Source: Bacteroidales bacterium (lineage in GTDB: Bacteria > Bacteroidota > Bacteroidia > Bacteroidales > WCHB1-69). From it: a stretch of DNA of 27,559 nt. Location: the NCBI GenBank assembly GCA_016285615.1, contig JAEERB010000015.1, positions 1 through 27,559 of the forward strand, in the 5' to 3' direction. The translations under genes were made by a program, and so were the position numbers. The notes beneath the pieces are model-generated. The model saw only the letters and a list, made by a program, of their open reading frames with translations. It did no database searches and was not told the DNA's origin. Numbering within the stretch: the first letter of the stretch is position 1; each line of letters begins with the position of its first letter. Of the stretch, positions 6,361 through 14,645 are shown one piece after another.

Positions 6361-7224
6361 CTAAGAAGGATTGTTGAACGAATAGGTCTCCGTTGTAACC
6401 ATATTGCCGTCGGAAACCATAAAGGCGTAGTACAGATAGTCTCCGGCATCCAAGGTTTCCGTTTCCGCGGTAAAGGCCGTTCCGCTGGTGTGAGAATTCA
6501 CATCAAGGGTCTTCCATGTCTTGGTGCCTTCTTTCTTGTAACGAAAACCAACTTTGGCCACATTGCTGTTGTTGTCGGTAACAATGGCGCTCAATATGGC
6601 CTTGTTGCTGGAAACAGTTTCTGTAACAGTTCCGATGACGGCTGGTGTACCGCTTACATTCATCAAGTGCGATATTTCACCAAGGTAAACCGTGGGCGCT
6701 GCACACTCAGTGCTGAAAGTCACATCGGCTCCGTTGGCGTCAGTGCCGGCCTTGCCGCTGTTGGCGGTTGCGCTGTCGTATTCAACGCCTTCATCTTCGT
6801 CACCCAGCAGATGCCACTCGCCGCTGCGGGTCTTGGCCAGGATAACGAGTTCATGGTTGGCGGTAGCCGAAAGGAATCCGAGAATAGCGGAACGGAAACC
6901 GGGGATGTTGCATTCCAGGGTGGTCTTGAACGAACGGGCACCGCTTTCGCCCTGAAGTTCGTACTTCAGCTCTGCGCTGGCCTTCTTCACTTGGATGCGG
7001 AACAGGCGCTTGCCGCCCTTCATCGTAAGATTTTCTCCGAGGTCGGTATGGACATAAACGGTCATAGGCAAACCTTCAACCACGGCGGCCTTTGCCGGCC
7101 AATGATCCACATCGTCTTTGAAACCGTACAGGAACTCGGTCACCATGCCGCCCAAAGTTTTTTCGCACGCACTCGGTCTGTACAGATCTTCGAGACATGC
7201 GGGACAATTCATATTTTCAGGCAT
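6361..7224 (-). CDS. Phage tail-tube-like structural protein with C-terminal Ig-like domain
   Basis: A 287-residue protein. Residues 1 to about 180 look like a beta-rich phage structural protein. I favour a tail-tube or major tail protein because the gene follows the capsid gene and has its own terminator, implying high expression. Four cysteines near the N-terminus (CPAC, then CE) may bind a metal. Residues about 195-287 form an Ig/FN3-like beta-sandwich, with a KVGFRYKKEGTKTW strand pair and a final YYAFMVSDGN strand. Such domains are common surface additions on tailed-phage virions and are thought to aid weak binding to carbohydrate or mucus. The exact virion part is inferred. Confidence 0.6.
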   Translation of the reverse strand: MPENMNCPACLEDLYRPSACEKTLGGMVTEFLYGFKDDVDHWPAKAAVVEGLPMTVYVHTDLGENLTMKGGKRLFRIQVKKASAELKYELQGESGARSFKTTLECNIPGFRSAILGFLSATANHELVILAKTRSGEWHLLGDEDEGVEYDSATANSGKAGTDANGADVTFSTECAAPTVYLGEISHLMNVSGTPAVIGTVTETVSSNKAILSAIVTDNNSNVAKVGFRYKKEGTKTWKTLDVNSHTSGTAFTAETETLDAGDYLYYAFMVSDGNMVTTETYSFNNPS

Positions 7225-7261
7225 AATTCAAAATTTTTAAATGGTTAATATTCTTTTGTTT

Positions 7262-7300
7262 TTTGGAAAAGTAGGGGGCGAATGTCATCCGCCCCTACTT
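7262..7300 (-). terminator. Terminator after the major capsid gene
   Basis: A 9-base-pair stem (7269-7277 with 7292-7300), extended by two more pairs past a bulge, is followed on the minus strand by four T. It is placed 14 bases after the capsid stop codon and ends the protease-capsid transcript or reduces read-through into the tail gene. Confidence 0.85.
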
Positions 7301-7314
7301 ATTGCGGGTTCCGG

Positions 7315-8643
7315 CTACGCTTCGCCGCCGCCTCCTTGTGCTGGAGCAGCTTCGGTGGTGAAGTCCATCATTCCCGAAACATACTTGTCGGTGCCAATGG
7401 TCACCTCAAGACGGTAGTAGTACTTCGTCGATGCGCTCAGCGAACCGAGTTCGGCTGTGTACTTGCCGTTGGTGGCCGTAAGCGCTGAAGATGTGCTACC
7501 CAGAGAGGTTGTGGTGCCGTAGGCCACTTTAACCACTGCACTGTCAGGCAGATCGCCCAGTACGCTACCGGTAACCTTTGCGCTCTCGTGGTCAACATTG
7601 GTGGCGGCCTTTACCTGCGGGTAGATGCTGCGGGCGATGATTCCGTCAGTAGGGCTGGCAGTGTCAACAGCAGAAGCGCCTACCACTTCAGCAGCAGCCC
7701 ATACCATCTGGTTGCAGCCGAAGCCGATACCTTCCCACCAGTCAAGCATCACATCCACATTGTAGTGAATGGCCTGCATGTCTGCCGAAGAGGTGTTCAT
7801 GTCGCGGATGGTCAGCCACAGGAGGTTGTCGTTAACCGTGGCCCACAGGTCGTCGGTGCCTTCCATGCTGGGAAGAGCTGCCAGACGGTGACGTCCGCCG
7901 GTAAAGTCGATGGCGGTGTCAAGGTCGTTCTCGTTACGCAGCTGGTAGAAGGTTTGCGCACGGCGATCCTTCATGAAGGCACGAAACCATTTCGGACTTA
8001 CGAAGATGGTGACGGGATGAGTGCGGTACAGATCCGGCAGACTCTCGTCAAAGGCCTCAATCTGGTCAAAGATGCTGTCAGCATCAAGCTGGCCGATGCC
8101 GCTGATCACGTTGATGGGATACTCGCTCTTCTGCGCGCCGTCTTTCAACAGCTTCTGGATACCATCCAGGCAGGTGGCGGGGGTGCTGCCGCTATTGTCG
8201 CGAACACCCTTGTACACCATCTTCAACTCACGGTCCTCGCCGATTTGTTTGGCGATGTACTCTTCCATCAGGAAGCGAACGATGGGCCAGTCCTTCTTGT
8301 TGCGGGTAGTGTTGCCGCTCATGAAGCCGAGCCACATGTCCTCGATTTCATCGGGGGTGAATCTCACATTCACTTTGATTTTCTGCAGGTCAATCTGGTT
8401 CGGGATGAACTCAACATTGCTGATGGGATTGAACTCTGTGGTGAAGGGCTGCAGAACCGAACCGGTTTTGAAGTTCGCCATGCGATAGCGGGTTTCGGTT
8501 GTGCGGATGTGAACGGCATGTTTCTCCAGCGTTTGCGGCATTTGCTGCAAAGCGCGGATCAAACGCTTCTTGTTCTGCCCCTCATTGATGTAATACTGTC
8601 CGTACTCGGACACAATTTGGGTAGTAGTCAATACACTTGCCAT
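7315..8643 (-). CDS. Major capsid protein with C-terminal Ig-like domain
   Basis: A 442-residue protein that forms the icosahedral head shell. Assignment rests on position directly after the prohead protease/scaffold gene, typical size and the overall character of an HK97-like shell protein (N-terminal helix region, DLYRTHPVTIFVSPKWFRAF core, LDWWEGIGFG near the end of the core). From about residue 345 an Ig/FN3-like domain follows (KVTGSVLGDLPDSAVVKV, then KYYYRLEVTIG), ending in a Gly-rich tail. The domain is in the same frame, not produced by frameshift. It is co-transcribed with the protease (27-base gap) and closed by a strong terminator. Confidence 0.8.
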   Translation of the reverse strand: MASVLTTTQIVSEYGQYYINEGQNKKRLIRALQQMPQTLEKHAVHIRTTETRYRMANFKTGSVLQPFTTEFNPISNVEFIPNQIDLQKIKVNVRFTPDEIEDMWLGFMSGNTTRNKKDWPIVRFLMEEYIAKQIGEDRELKMVYKGVRDNSGSTPATCLDGIQKLLKDGAQKSEYPINVISGIGQLDADSIFDQIEAFDESLPDLYRTHPVTIFVSPKWFRAFMKDRRAQTFYQLRNENDLDTAIDFTGGRHRLAALPSMEGTDDLWATVNDNLLWLTIRDMNTSSADMQAIHYNVDVMLDWWEGIGFGCNQMVWAAAEVVGASAVDTASPTDGIIARSIYPQVKAATNVDHESAKVTGSVLGDLPDSAVVKVAYGTTTSLGSTSSALTATNGKYTAELGSLSASTKYYYRLEVTIGTDKYVSGMMDFTTEAAPAQGGGGEA

Positions 8644-8670
8644 AATACTTTTGTTTTTAAGGTTTTACAA

Positions 8671-9798
8671 TTAAATGAGCTTTTCAAGCTGCTCGTAAGT
8701 TGCATTGTCGGTCACGTCAAAATTGTCGCCTGTGTTGTCGGATCCGTCAACCTTCGTGGTGGGTGCCGGGGCAGCCTCCCATTTGGCCTTGTATTCGTCA
8801 CGTTCGGCGGTGAGGGTTCGGTTGGAAGTCTCCAACGCGCTCTTCTCAGACTCCAGCTGCTCCTTGGCCGCTTTCATCTGGTTGTACTGCTCTTTCAGAT
8901 CATCGTAATCCGAAAGCTCCTTCTCCAACTTGCCCAACTGGTCGTCAGAGAGAGTCAGCCCTTCTTGGTCGTTATACTCCTTGTCGGCTTCCGCAAAAAG
9001 TAATGCGGCCAAAAGGGCAAAACAAACATTCAGTTTCTTCATCTCGTTTTGCTTTTGGTTAATAATTGGTTCCACTGCTGTTTTGGGCGCGAACAGTTCA
9101 CGCGCCTTGTCAATGATATTCATGTCCGTATTGTTTTCGTTAGCAATCTCTTCAGGTATTTGCGGATACTGTAGCTTGGCCAGCAGGCTGTCGTCAACCA
9201 TGGCGGCCTTGGCTGTCGATGCGCCCCCGGGCCTCACCATGTCGGTGCAGAATCCGAAATTCACGGCCTCCTGCGCCGTAATCCACTTGCCGTGCCCGTT
9301 GTCATAGTTAAACAGGTCCAGCAGATCCTGCTCACTCTTCTTGTTCACCTGCCGGTACATATCCAGCATCACCTCGTTCACGGTCTTCTGGCTTTCGAGT
9401 TCCATCTCCAGATCGTGCTCGTTGCCGCTGGTCGAGGACGAACACTTGTGAATAAGGTACAGTGCGTTACGGCTTATCAGCCTGTCGTCACCGGCAAGAG
9501 CGATAATAGTGGCCGCCGATGCGCAGAACCCCGTCACAATGGTAGTGATATGCGCCGGATGATCCCTCAGTGCATCGTGGATCTGCAGCGCCTGGTCCAC
9601 ATCGCCGCCAATGCTGCTGATGCGAACCTCTATCTCTTTGGTATTCTTCAGCTCGCGCAAAGCCTTACGGATGATTTTGCCGGTGTTAACCCTCTCCCAG
9701 GTTTCCCAATCCCAGCCGCCAATAACGCCGTCGATGTCTATCACGGCGCGCTCGTCAGTGCGCGACGCCACATTGAAAAAGATTGTGTTCTTTGCCAT
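8671..9798 (-). CDS. ClpP-like (S14) prohead protease with scaffold-like tail
   Basis: A 375-residue protein. Residues 1 to about 200 are a ClpP-fold serine protease: SSIGGDV at 61-67 forms the strand loop, the nucleophile Ser94 is in GFCASAA, and His117 is in YLIHK. Residues about 270-350 are a charged coiled coil typical of capsid scaffolds, so the protein can guide shell assembly and then digest the scaffold. Internal ATG codons at residues 226 and 253 could give a scaffold-only product, as lambda does with C and Nu3; this is inference. A hydrophobic run (FALLAALLF) just after Met253 is odd. The gene is read from extended promoter copy 3. Confidence 0.85.
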   Translation of the reverse strand: MAKNTIFFNVASRTDERAVIDIDGVIGGWDWETWERVNTGKIIRKALRELKNTKEIEVRISSIGGDVDQALQIHDALRDHPAHITTIVTGFCASAATIIALAGDDRLISRNALYLIHKCSSSTSGNEHDLEMELESQKTVNEVMLDMYRQVNKKSEQDLLDLFNYDNGHGKWITAQEAVNFGFCTDMVRPGGASTAKAAMVDDSLLAKLQYPQIPEEIANENNTDMNIIDKARELFAPKTAVEPIINQKQNEMKKLNVCFALLAALLFAEADKEYNDQEGLTLSDDQLGKLEKELSDYDDLKEQYNQMKAAKEQLESEKSALETSNRTLTAERDEYKAKWEAAPAPTTKVDGSDNTGDNFDVTDNATYEQLEKLI

Positions 9799-9817
9799 AA
9801 CTGTCTGTCGTTTGCGG

Positions 9818-9855
9818 CAAAGATAGCAACCCGCTGCGGGTCGCTTTGGAACAAA
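9818..9855 (-). promoter_or_regulatory. Extended phage promoter, copy 3 (capsid operon)
   Basis: On the minus strand: TTTG (9855-9852), then TTCCAAAGCG, then TATCTTTG (9825-9818), with 26 bases between the boxes. It drives the protease and capsid genes with a short leader. Its -33 box directly abuts the stop codon of the preceding gene. Confidence 0.7.
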
Positions 9856-10311
9856 TCAAGGAAAAAGCTTGTAAAGTGGCAGGTTGGTCTGCCTGAAGAA
9901 CCGCAGCTGGTACTCGTGCACCCCGCCGCCACCAGTCTCGCCAACATGACTGTACTCAAAATGAAGCGGCTGCTCCTTGTCGCCCGCAAGCCACAGGTTG
10001 CCGTTCCTGTCCTTCAGCTTCAACAGGAACCTGTGCATCGAGAGGGCGTTAAGATAATAGTCAACCTGGTCGGGCGTGCATCTGAACTGGCAGGTAACCT
10101 CCAGCTGGCGCGCACCGTCAGCCGGCGTATCAGACATATAGATGTTCTTTGCGTCAACCCTGCCCCAGTCCCTAGAGCTCTTGAACACAACTTCACGGCA
10201 TCCGGGCTCCCGTTCCTTAACATCCTCAACCTCATAGTCATTGGCTATCCATAAGCCGGCATAGCCGGTCATATTACCGCACCCTGCGGATTTTCTCGTC
10301 AAATCTTCCAT
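9856..10311 (-). CDS. Phage protein of unknown function (151 aa)
   Basis: The sequence is beta-rich and ends in a LRFFRQTNLPLYKLFP segment. It contains two Cys (VTCQFRC) and a Gly-rich turn (GETGGGG). Size and position just before the capsid operon would fit a head-tail connector or tail-completion protein, but I do not recognise the family. It is separated from the upstream gene by only 5 bases and is likely co-transcribed with it. Confidence 0.6.
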   Translation of the reverse strand: MEDLTRKSAGCGNMTGYAGLWIANDYEVEDVKEREPGCREVVFKSSRDWGRVDAKNIYMSDTPADGARQLEVTCQFRCTPDQVDYYLNALSMHRFLLKLKDRNGNLWLAGDKEQPLHFEYSHVGETGGGGVHEYQLRFFRQTNLPLYKLFP

Positions 10312-10316
10312 CTTTT

Positions 10317-10886
10317 CTACGCTTTAAAATGGTTTGGAAAAATTCCAACATGTTTTTTTTCAAATTTCTCGTCATTATAGCCCCAATCCGTCACAGCATT
10401 GCGAAACCACGTTTCCAGTTCCTGCTCGTAACCGCGGTATTTTCGCTTATAGACACTGCGCAGGTATTCGGCATCCAGCTCGCCTTCCTCATAACCGTTG
10501 TCTATCAGATAGTGATCTATGGCCGTCGTCACAGGCACCCCGAACACAACACGCGCCTGGGCGATACGCCTGCACGCATCGTCAACTATCAGATGAAGGA
10601 TGTTCCTGCTCAGCCGGCACTGCTGCAGCTCACTGCTTTGGAACCCGTAATGGTAGAAGTCAAACTCCGTGATCATCACCGTCATCGGCTTGTACTCCTC
10701 ATACTTCCGGCACAGCTGCGACGGCATCCGCACCCTGCTCTGGTACAGCATCGCCGTCACCAGATAGTAGTACACCGAGCGCGACAGGTCGTACGCACCC
10801 TTCTTCACAGGGTAGTTGTTGTCTATGTACCTCCATACCGCTGGATGCACCTTGATGGTGATTCTATATAACTTTGCTTTCGACAT
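10317..10886 (-). CDS. Phage protein of unknown function (189 aa)
   Basis: A basic, tyrosine-rich, mostly helical protein. The N-terminus (KLYRITIKVHPAVWRYIDNNY) is followed by helices that include ARVVFGVPVTTAIDHYLIDNGY and an RSVYKRKYRGYEQELETWFRN tail. It looks like a nucleic-acid binding or regulatory protein, but no family is recognised. It is the first gene after the origin-like region, and a TATCTTTG box lies 13 bases upstream, so it opens its transcript. Confidence 0.6.
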   Translation of the reverse strand: MSKAKLYRITIKVHPAVWRYIDNNYPVKKGAYDLSRSVYYYLVTAMLYQSRVRMPSQLCRKYEEYKPMTVMITEFDFYHYGFQSSELQQCRLSRNILHLIVDDACRRIAQARVVFGVPVTTAIDHYLIDNGYEEGELDAEYLRSVYKRKYRGYEQELETWFRNAVTDWGYNDEKFEKKHVGIFPNHFKA

Positions 10887-10898
10887 ATTTCAATGATA

Positions 10899-10906
10899 CA
10901 AAGATA
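10899..10906 (-). promoter_or_regulatory. -7 box of the 189-residue gene
   Basis: TATCTTTG on the minus strand, 13 bases before the start codon. A TTTG lies 29 bases further upstream in very AT-rich DNA. The CCAAA element of the three extended promoters is absent, so this is probably a different promoter class. Confidence 0.5.
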
Positions 10907-11047
10907 GTAAAATATGATTATTTAAAGTGATAGTTCAAATATTTTGTTGATAAAATCCTTTCTTCTGTTCATTTGTTAATTTTTGACTCCGTTTTCCTCT
11001 CTACTTTTCCACTGCCGACTGAATAGTCGGGAAAAAATGTGTAAATG

Positions 11048-11328
11048 TGTAACCGCACTATTTTTAAACATAAATAACTGACTATCAAAGGTAACACTTT
11101 TTTTGAAGTAGGGTAACAAATCGGGTTACAAATCTGTAACCGCAAAAATGTGTGTGTTTTGCCTCTTTTTGGGGTGTTTGGACCACAAATCGCCAAAAAT
11201 GTGTAACCAATCTGTAACCGATGTGTAACCCTATCTGTAACCTCTATTTTATTTTTTCTATTTCTCTGAAGATAAAGAAAATATAACAATTATTTAATGT
11301 TTCGCTTTCAGACGGTTACAGAGTTACA
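11048..11328. other. Iteron cluster, candidate phage replication origin
   Basis: This lies in the 588-base gene-free stretch 10887-11474. TGTAACC occurs six times in one direction (starting at 11048, 11135, 11202, 11213, 11224 and 11236). The last four are spaced 11, 11 and 12 bases apart, one DNA helical turn. Inverted copies GGTTACA occur at 11124 and 11314, with a further GAGTTACACA at 11321-11330. The flanks are strongly AT-rich. The site is directly downstream of the primase-helicase gene. Repeats on one face of the helix next to replication genes are the classical layout of an initiator-binding origin. The rest of the gap holds the primase terminator and AT-rich DNA with no convincing gene. 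Confidence 0.6.
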
Positions 11329-11398
11329 CATTTTTTCCCATAAATTCATATCAGGGGGTGAAAGGGGTCGATTTGTTAATTTTTGAACGCCGAAAAAG

Positions 11399-11434
11399 GC
11401 AAAAAAATGCCGGCCACAATCAAATGCGGCCGGC
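11399..11434 (-). terminator. Terminator of the primase-helicase gene
   Basis: GCCGGCC (11409-11415) pairs with GGCCGGC (11428-11434) and is followed by at least seven T on the minus strand (11407 downward). It ends the replication transcript before the iteron region. Confidence 0.85.
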
Positions 11435-11474
11435 GGTGGAGAAAGGTCTCCTTGCAGGTTACGGCAAATCCCCC

Positions 11475-14258
11475 TTATATTTCGTTGTTTATCTCCGCAT
11501 CGTGCGTTTTCAGATACACATACTCCCTAACCTCACCGTCGCGCTTCCTGATGATACGCTTGCCGTGCGGGTCATACCCAAGGCAGTCTTCCGGATTGAG
11601 ACACTCAATATAGTCCGTGTTCTTGCAGAATGCCCTAAGGCGCGAAGTAAAGCCCTTCGATGAATACTTGTGCTTCGGGTCGAACTCGTCCTTGATGTCC
11701 TGCTTGCACAGCAACCTGTCGAGATTGTTGCTGCCGATGCTGAAGAATACCTCGGCCCACTCCCTGAACTCATCACCCATGAGCTGGTTGCGCATTCGCT
11801 TGTCCACGTTCTCCATCGGCGGTTCCACCATCGAGTTGTGCGGCAGTGTCTGCAGATAGAACTGCAGGCAGTCGATACAAAAATTGTAATCCTCGTTCCA
11901 CGCCTCCCATGGATACGCCTCGTTGTGCAGATCGTAGCCGAAATCGTCAGCTATTCGCATCGTCTTCAGATACTCGTTGTCATCGGTGGCCTTGTGGTAA
12001 TAGTCGCTGAACACGCAGGTCAGGATGCGTCGCGCCGTACTGCCGTCGTTCGATGGCGGCGGAAAGTTGCTCGTAATCACTATCTTCGGCGAATCTGCGA
12101 ACGCAATCTCCTTACTCCTGGCATTCTTGTAGTTAACCACCATATTGTCGGTCAGCATCGAATAGAAGTAGTTGAAGTTGAAATACTTCGTAGCATCGTC
12201 AATCAGCAGCAGGTCGGTGCTCTCGGTCACACGGTCCATAAAGAAGTTGTTCTCCGTCAGCTTCTTGTCTCGCCCGTTCAGCATCTCCATGTTTTTGAAA
12301 CGGTTGAGAAACCGCAGCATGAAGGTCTTGCCGCTGCCACCGCTGCTCTCATCCTCCTCGGTTATCTTGTTCTCCATCACCCATACGCCCCACGCCTTGC
12401 TGAAGCTCTTGTACGAGTGAAGCAGATAACCTATGCAGAACATCTTGTTCAGCAAGTGCTGCACCTGCTCCACCTGTTCCTCCTCGGTCAGCCTCGGCGA
12501 TGTGATAGCCCAGTGGTATTCGTCCATAAAACGTTTGTCCTCGGCCTCGTCGCCGCTTATACGGTTCACAAACTCCTCCTGCCAGTATATGCGGCTGGCG
12601 TTGATAAGGAAACGGAAATAGTGGCTCCTGGTGTGGTTTATCTTCAGCCGGTAGCAATCCGACTCGGCATTCCACTCTGCCGTAAAAGCCGGCTCTATTC
12701 GCTTGAAATCATGTTTGCATATCGACTTGTCCCAGGCATACCTGCCGTCGAGGCCGCCCCTACTCTCTTCCACGCTGCCGGCAGTCACCCTCACCACCTT
12801 GTTGTTGAAGAACAGCGTCTGGCTCTGCGAGTCGAAGTTGGTAAAATCGGGCAGCACACTGTCAATCTTCTCAAAAACGCTACTGCTCACCCTCGCACTG
12901 TTCAGTATCAGGTTCTGCACCTCCACATCCAGTTTCTGCTCTCGCGCCCAGTTGATGATGAAATCCGATATGTTCTGAATCCGTATCTCCCTTACCCTGA
13001 AATCGCTGATGCGCACGTATGTCACATTATCGTTGCTCGGATCCACAATCTTGCCGAAGCCGTTCACCTTCAGAAAATGCAAAAGGAACAGCGTGTTTAT
13101 CTCCAGCCGGGTGCCCGTCTTGGTATAGGTCTTCTCCCAGAACTTGCACGGCATCGCAATCCTCATCAGCTCCTTGAACTCAAACGCACTCGGCTTTATC
13201 TCCACAAAATCGCGCAGATCCTTCCTGGGCCGTCCCCGATGGTCGCGGTAGGTGGCCAGCCATGCCGGCAGCTCTATCGTATAGATGTCGATGTACTCCA
13301 TCGCCAACTCGTTGCCCTTGCGCACACCGGTGTCGTCCATGTCGGGAATGTTATACAGGCGCTCAACCTTCTTCATAATATCGTTGTAGGTTTTGCTGTC
13401 CAGTTTGGCCGTCTCAGAGTTCATCCATAAAGGATAGAAGCCCATACCGGCCACATTCAGCGCGTCGCGCTCGCCGCTGCACAGGATGGCCTCAGGCAAT
13501 TTGCGCACCTTTTTCGGCTTCGACCCGTCTGGGGCCTTCTCTTCGTCAAACTCCAGCTCATCCTCCTTGTCCAGGTCTTTCAGATACTTCTCGTAGGCCT
13601 TGTTCAGTTCGGCCATTCCGTTCAGGAAGTCCTTCGGCTTGTCACCGTCATAGAAGAAACGGAACGCCTTGTCGGGGTTCAGCGGCTGGTATATCTTCCT
13701 GAAGCTGCCACAGTCGCGCATGAATATGGGATAGGTATCCGTGCTGCTTATGGTGGTCACCTTCCGGTTCTTCACCTTGCAGTAGTATTTCACACTATAG
13801 TACGAGTAGCGGTCGCAGGTCTCCTGCGTCACCATCGGCCCCAGCACCTTCAGCTCCTCCGGGCTCATCTTGTCGTTCAGCTCGTACCAGAACTTGCCCT
13901 CCGGCTCATCGTCGGTGGCGGCGCGCTGCTCTATCTTCGCCTTGTTCACCTCCTTGCTTATTACGTTGGCCACACTGTATCTGTCGGCCAGACGGAACAT
14001 CGCCTCCCTGAAGTCCAGGTGCTCCTCCCTCATGCATATCTCCACCGGGCTCATGGCCGTACCCTCGTCACCGAAGTCCGTCACTCTCCAAACGCCCTTT
14101 ATCTGCTTCATGGCCGCCGACGCCGTCTTCTCATCGCCGCGGATCTTGAAAAACTTGCCCCGCTGGTCGCACCCCTGCGCCTGCGGATAATAGTACAGTA
14201 TGATGTCCAACCCGTTGTTGGTCGCATCATATATCTTCTGTAAAAGACTTTCCTGCAT
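11475..14258 (-). CDS. Phage primase-helicase (TOPRIM plus SF3-type ATPase)
   Basis: A 927-residue replication protein that combines primer synthesis with DNA unwinding. The N-terminus (residues 1-100) resembles a primase front domain (DFGDEGTA, FREAMFRLADRY). A TOPRIM core has CSGERDALNVAGMG at 260-273 and the second acidic motif DMDDTGVRKG at 306-315. The C-terminal ATPase has Walker A GGSGKT at 640-645, Walker B LLLIDDA at 683-689, the sensor segment ITSNFPPP at about 728-735 and an arginine pair at 743-744. Length and order fit fused primase/helicases of tailed phages and satellites. It is followed by a strong terminator and the iteron region. The whole frame is intact. Confidence 0.85.
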   Translation of the reverse strand: MQESLLQKIYDATNNGLDIILYYYPQAQGCDQRGKFFKIRGDEKTASAAMKQIKGVWRVTDFGDEGTAMSPVEICMREEHLDFREAMFRLADRYSVANVISKEVNKAKIEQRAATDDEPEGKFWYELNDKMSPEELKVLGPMVTQETCDRYSYYSVKYYCKVKNRKVTTISSTDTYPIFMRDCGSFRKIYQPLNPDKAFRFFYDGDKPKDFLNGMAELNKAYEKYLKDLDKEDELEFDEEKAPDGSKPKKVRKLPEAILCSGERDALNVAGMGFYPLWMNSETAKLDSKTYNDIMKKVERLYNIPDMDDTGVRKGNELAMEYIDIYTIELPAWLATYRDHRGRPRKDLRDFVEIKPSAFEFKELMRIAMPCKFWEKTYTKTGTRLEINTLFLLHFLKVNGFGKIVDPSNDNVTYVRISDFRVREIRIQNISDFIINWAREQKLDVEVQNLILNSARVSSSVFEKIDSVLPDFTNFDSQSQTLFFNNKVVRVTAGSVEESRGGLDGRYAWDKSICKHDFKRIEPAFTAEWNAESDCYRLKINHTRSHYFRFLINASRIYWQEEFVNRISGDEAEDKRFMDEYHWAITSPRLTEEEQVEQVQHLLNKMFCIGYLLHSYKSFSKAWGVWVMENKITEEDESSGGSGKTFMLRFLNRFKNMEMLNGRDKKLTENNFFMDRVTESTDLLLIDDATKYFNFNYFYSMLTDNMVVNYKNARSKEIAFADSPKIVITSNFPPPSNDGSTARRILTCVFSDYYHKATDDNEYLKTMRIADDFGYDLHNEAYPWEAWNEDYNFCIDCLQFYLQTLPHNSMVEPPMENVDKRMRNQLMGDEFREWAEVFFSIGSNNLDRLLCKQDIKDEFDPKHKYSSKGFTSRLRAFCKNTDYIECLNPEDCLGYDPHGKRIIRKRDGEVREYVYLKTHDAEINNEI

Positions 14259-14260
14259 GG

Positions 14261-14281
14261 TTAATAGTTGTTAGTTGTTGT
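14261..14281. repeat. Heptanucleotide array before the primase-helicase gene
   Basis: Degenerate 7-base units (TTAATAG, TTGTTAG, TTGTTGT on the plus strand) lie directly upstream of the primase-helicase start codon. Confidence 0.6.
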
Positions 14282-14290
14282 TTTGCCCAA

Positions 14291-14626
14291 TTACTCACTC
14301 TCAAAGTGGTGCGTCAGCACAATAATGTCAAACATCATCGTGTCCGCATCCAGTCCGTAAGGTTTGTATATGTCGCGGAACAGTTCCATCGACAGCTTCT
14401 TGTCCATCCCGCAATCAACCGCAAAGGTCTGTTCCGGAATATCCTTCAGCCTTGCCGTTGCTATATGGCGTATCTTGGCCTTGCCCTTGTACTCGTTGCG
14501 CTCTTCCAGCAGTTCTATGCCCACTATGTCGCCGGGCTTCCTGCTCGGCTTGTGCGGCCTGATGGTGGTGAACACCCCGCAGCACAGCTTGTTGTTGTAA
14601 TTCTTCTTAAACTTGAATGTTTCCAT
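14291..14626 (-). CDS. Small phage protein of unknown function (111 aa)
   Basis: A basic N-terminus (FKFKKNYNNKLCCG) is followed by a compact alpha/beta segment (GDIVGIELLEERNEYKGKAKI), somewhat like a small OB or SH3 fold, and an acidic end. It sits just before the primase-helicase gene, 32 bases apart, and may assist replication. The family is not recognised. Confidence 0.6.
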   Translation of the reverse strand: METFKFKKNYNNKLCCGVFTTIRPHKPSRKPGDIVGIELLEERNEYKGKAKIRHIATARLKDIPEQTFAVDCGMDKKLSMELFRDIYKPYGLDADTMMFDIIVLTHHFESE

Positions 14627-14645
14627 AACTTTAAGTTTTCAATTA

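Noticed and set aside
7588..9003. Long plus-strand open frame (471 codons) opposite the capsid and protease genes
   Set aside because: It is the antisense shadow of two well-supported structural genes and has no recognisable protein pattern.
10969..11289. Minus-strand open frame of 106 codons in the gene-free region
   Set aside because: It is made of the iteron repeats and AT-rich DNA, has an implausible amino acid composition and starts in no promoter context.
11048..11330. CRISPR or integron-like repeats
   Set aside because: The units are only about 7-10 bases and phased at 11 bases, as binding sites are, not as long repeats with unique spacers.
11670..13430. Plus-strand open frame of 586 codons
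   Set aside because: It lies opposite the primase-helicase gene, whose Walker and TOPRIM motifs are clear; the antisense product has no known motif.
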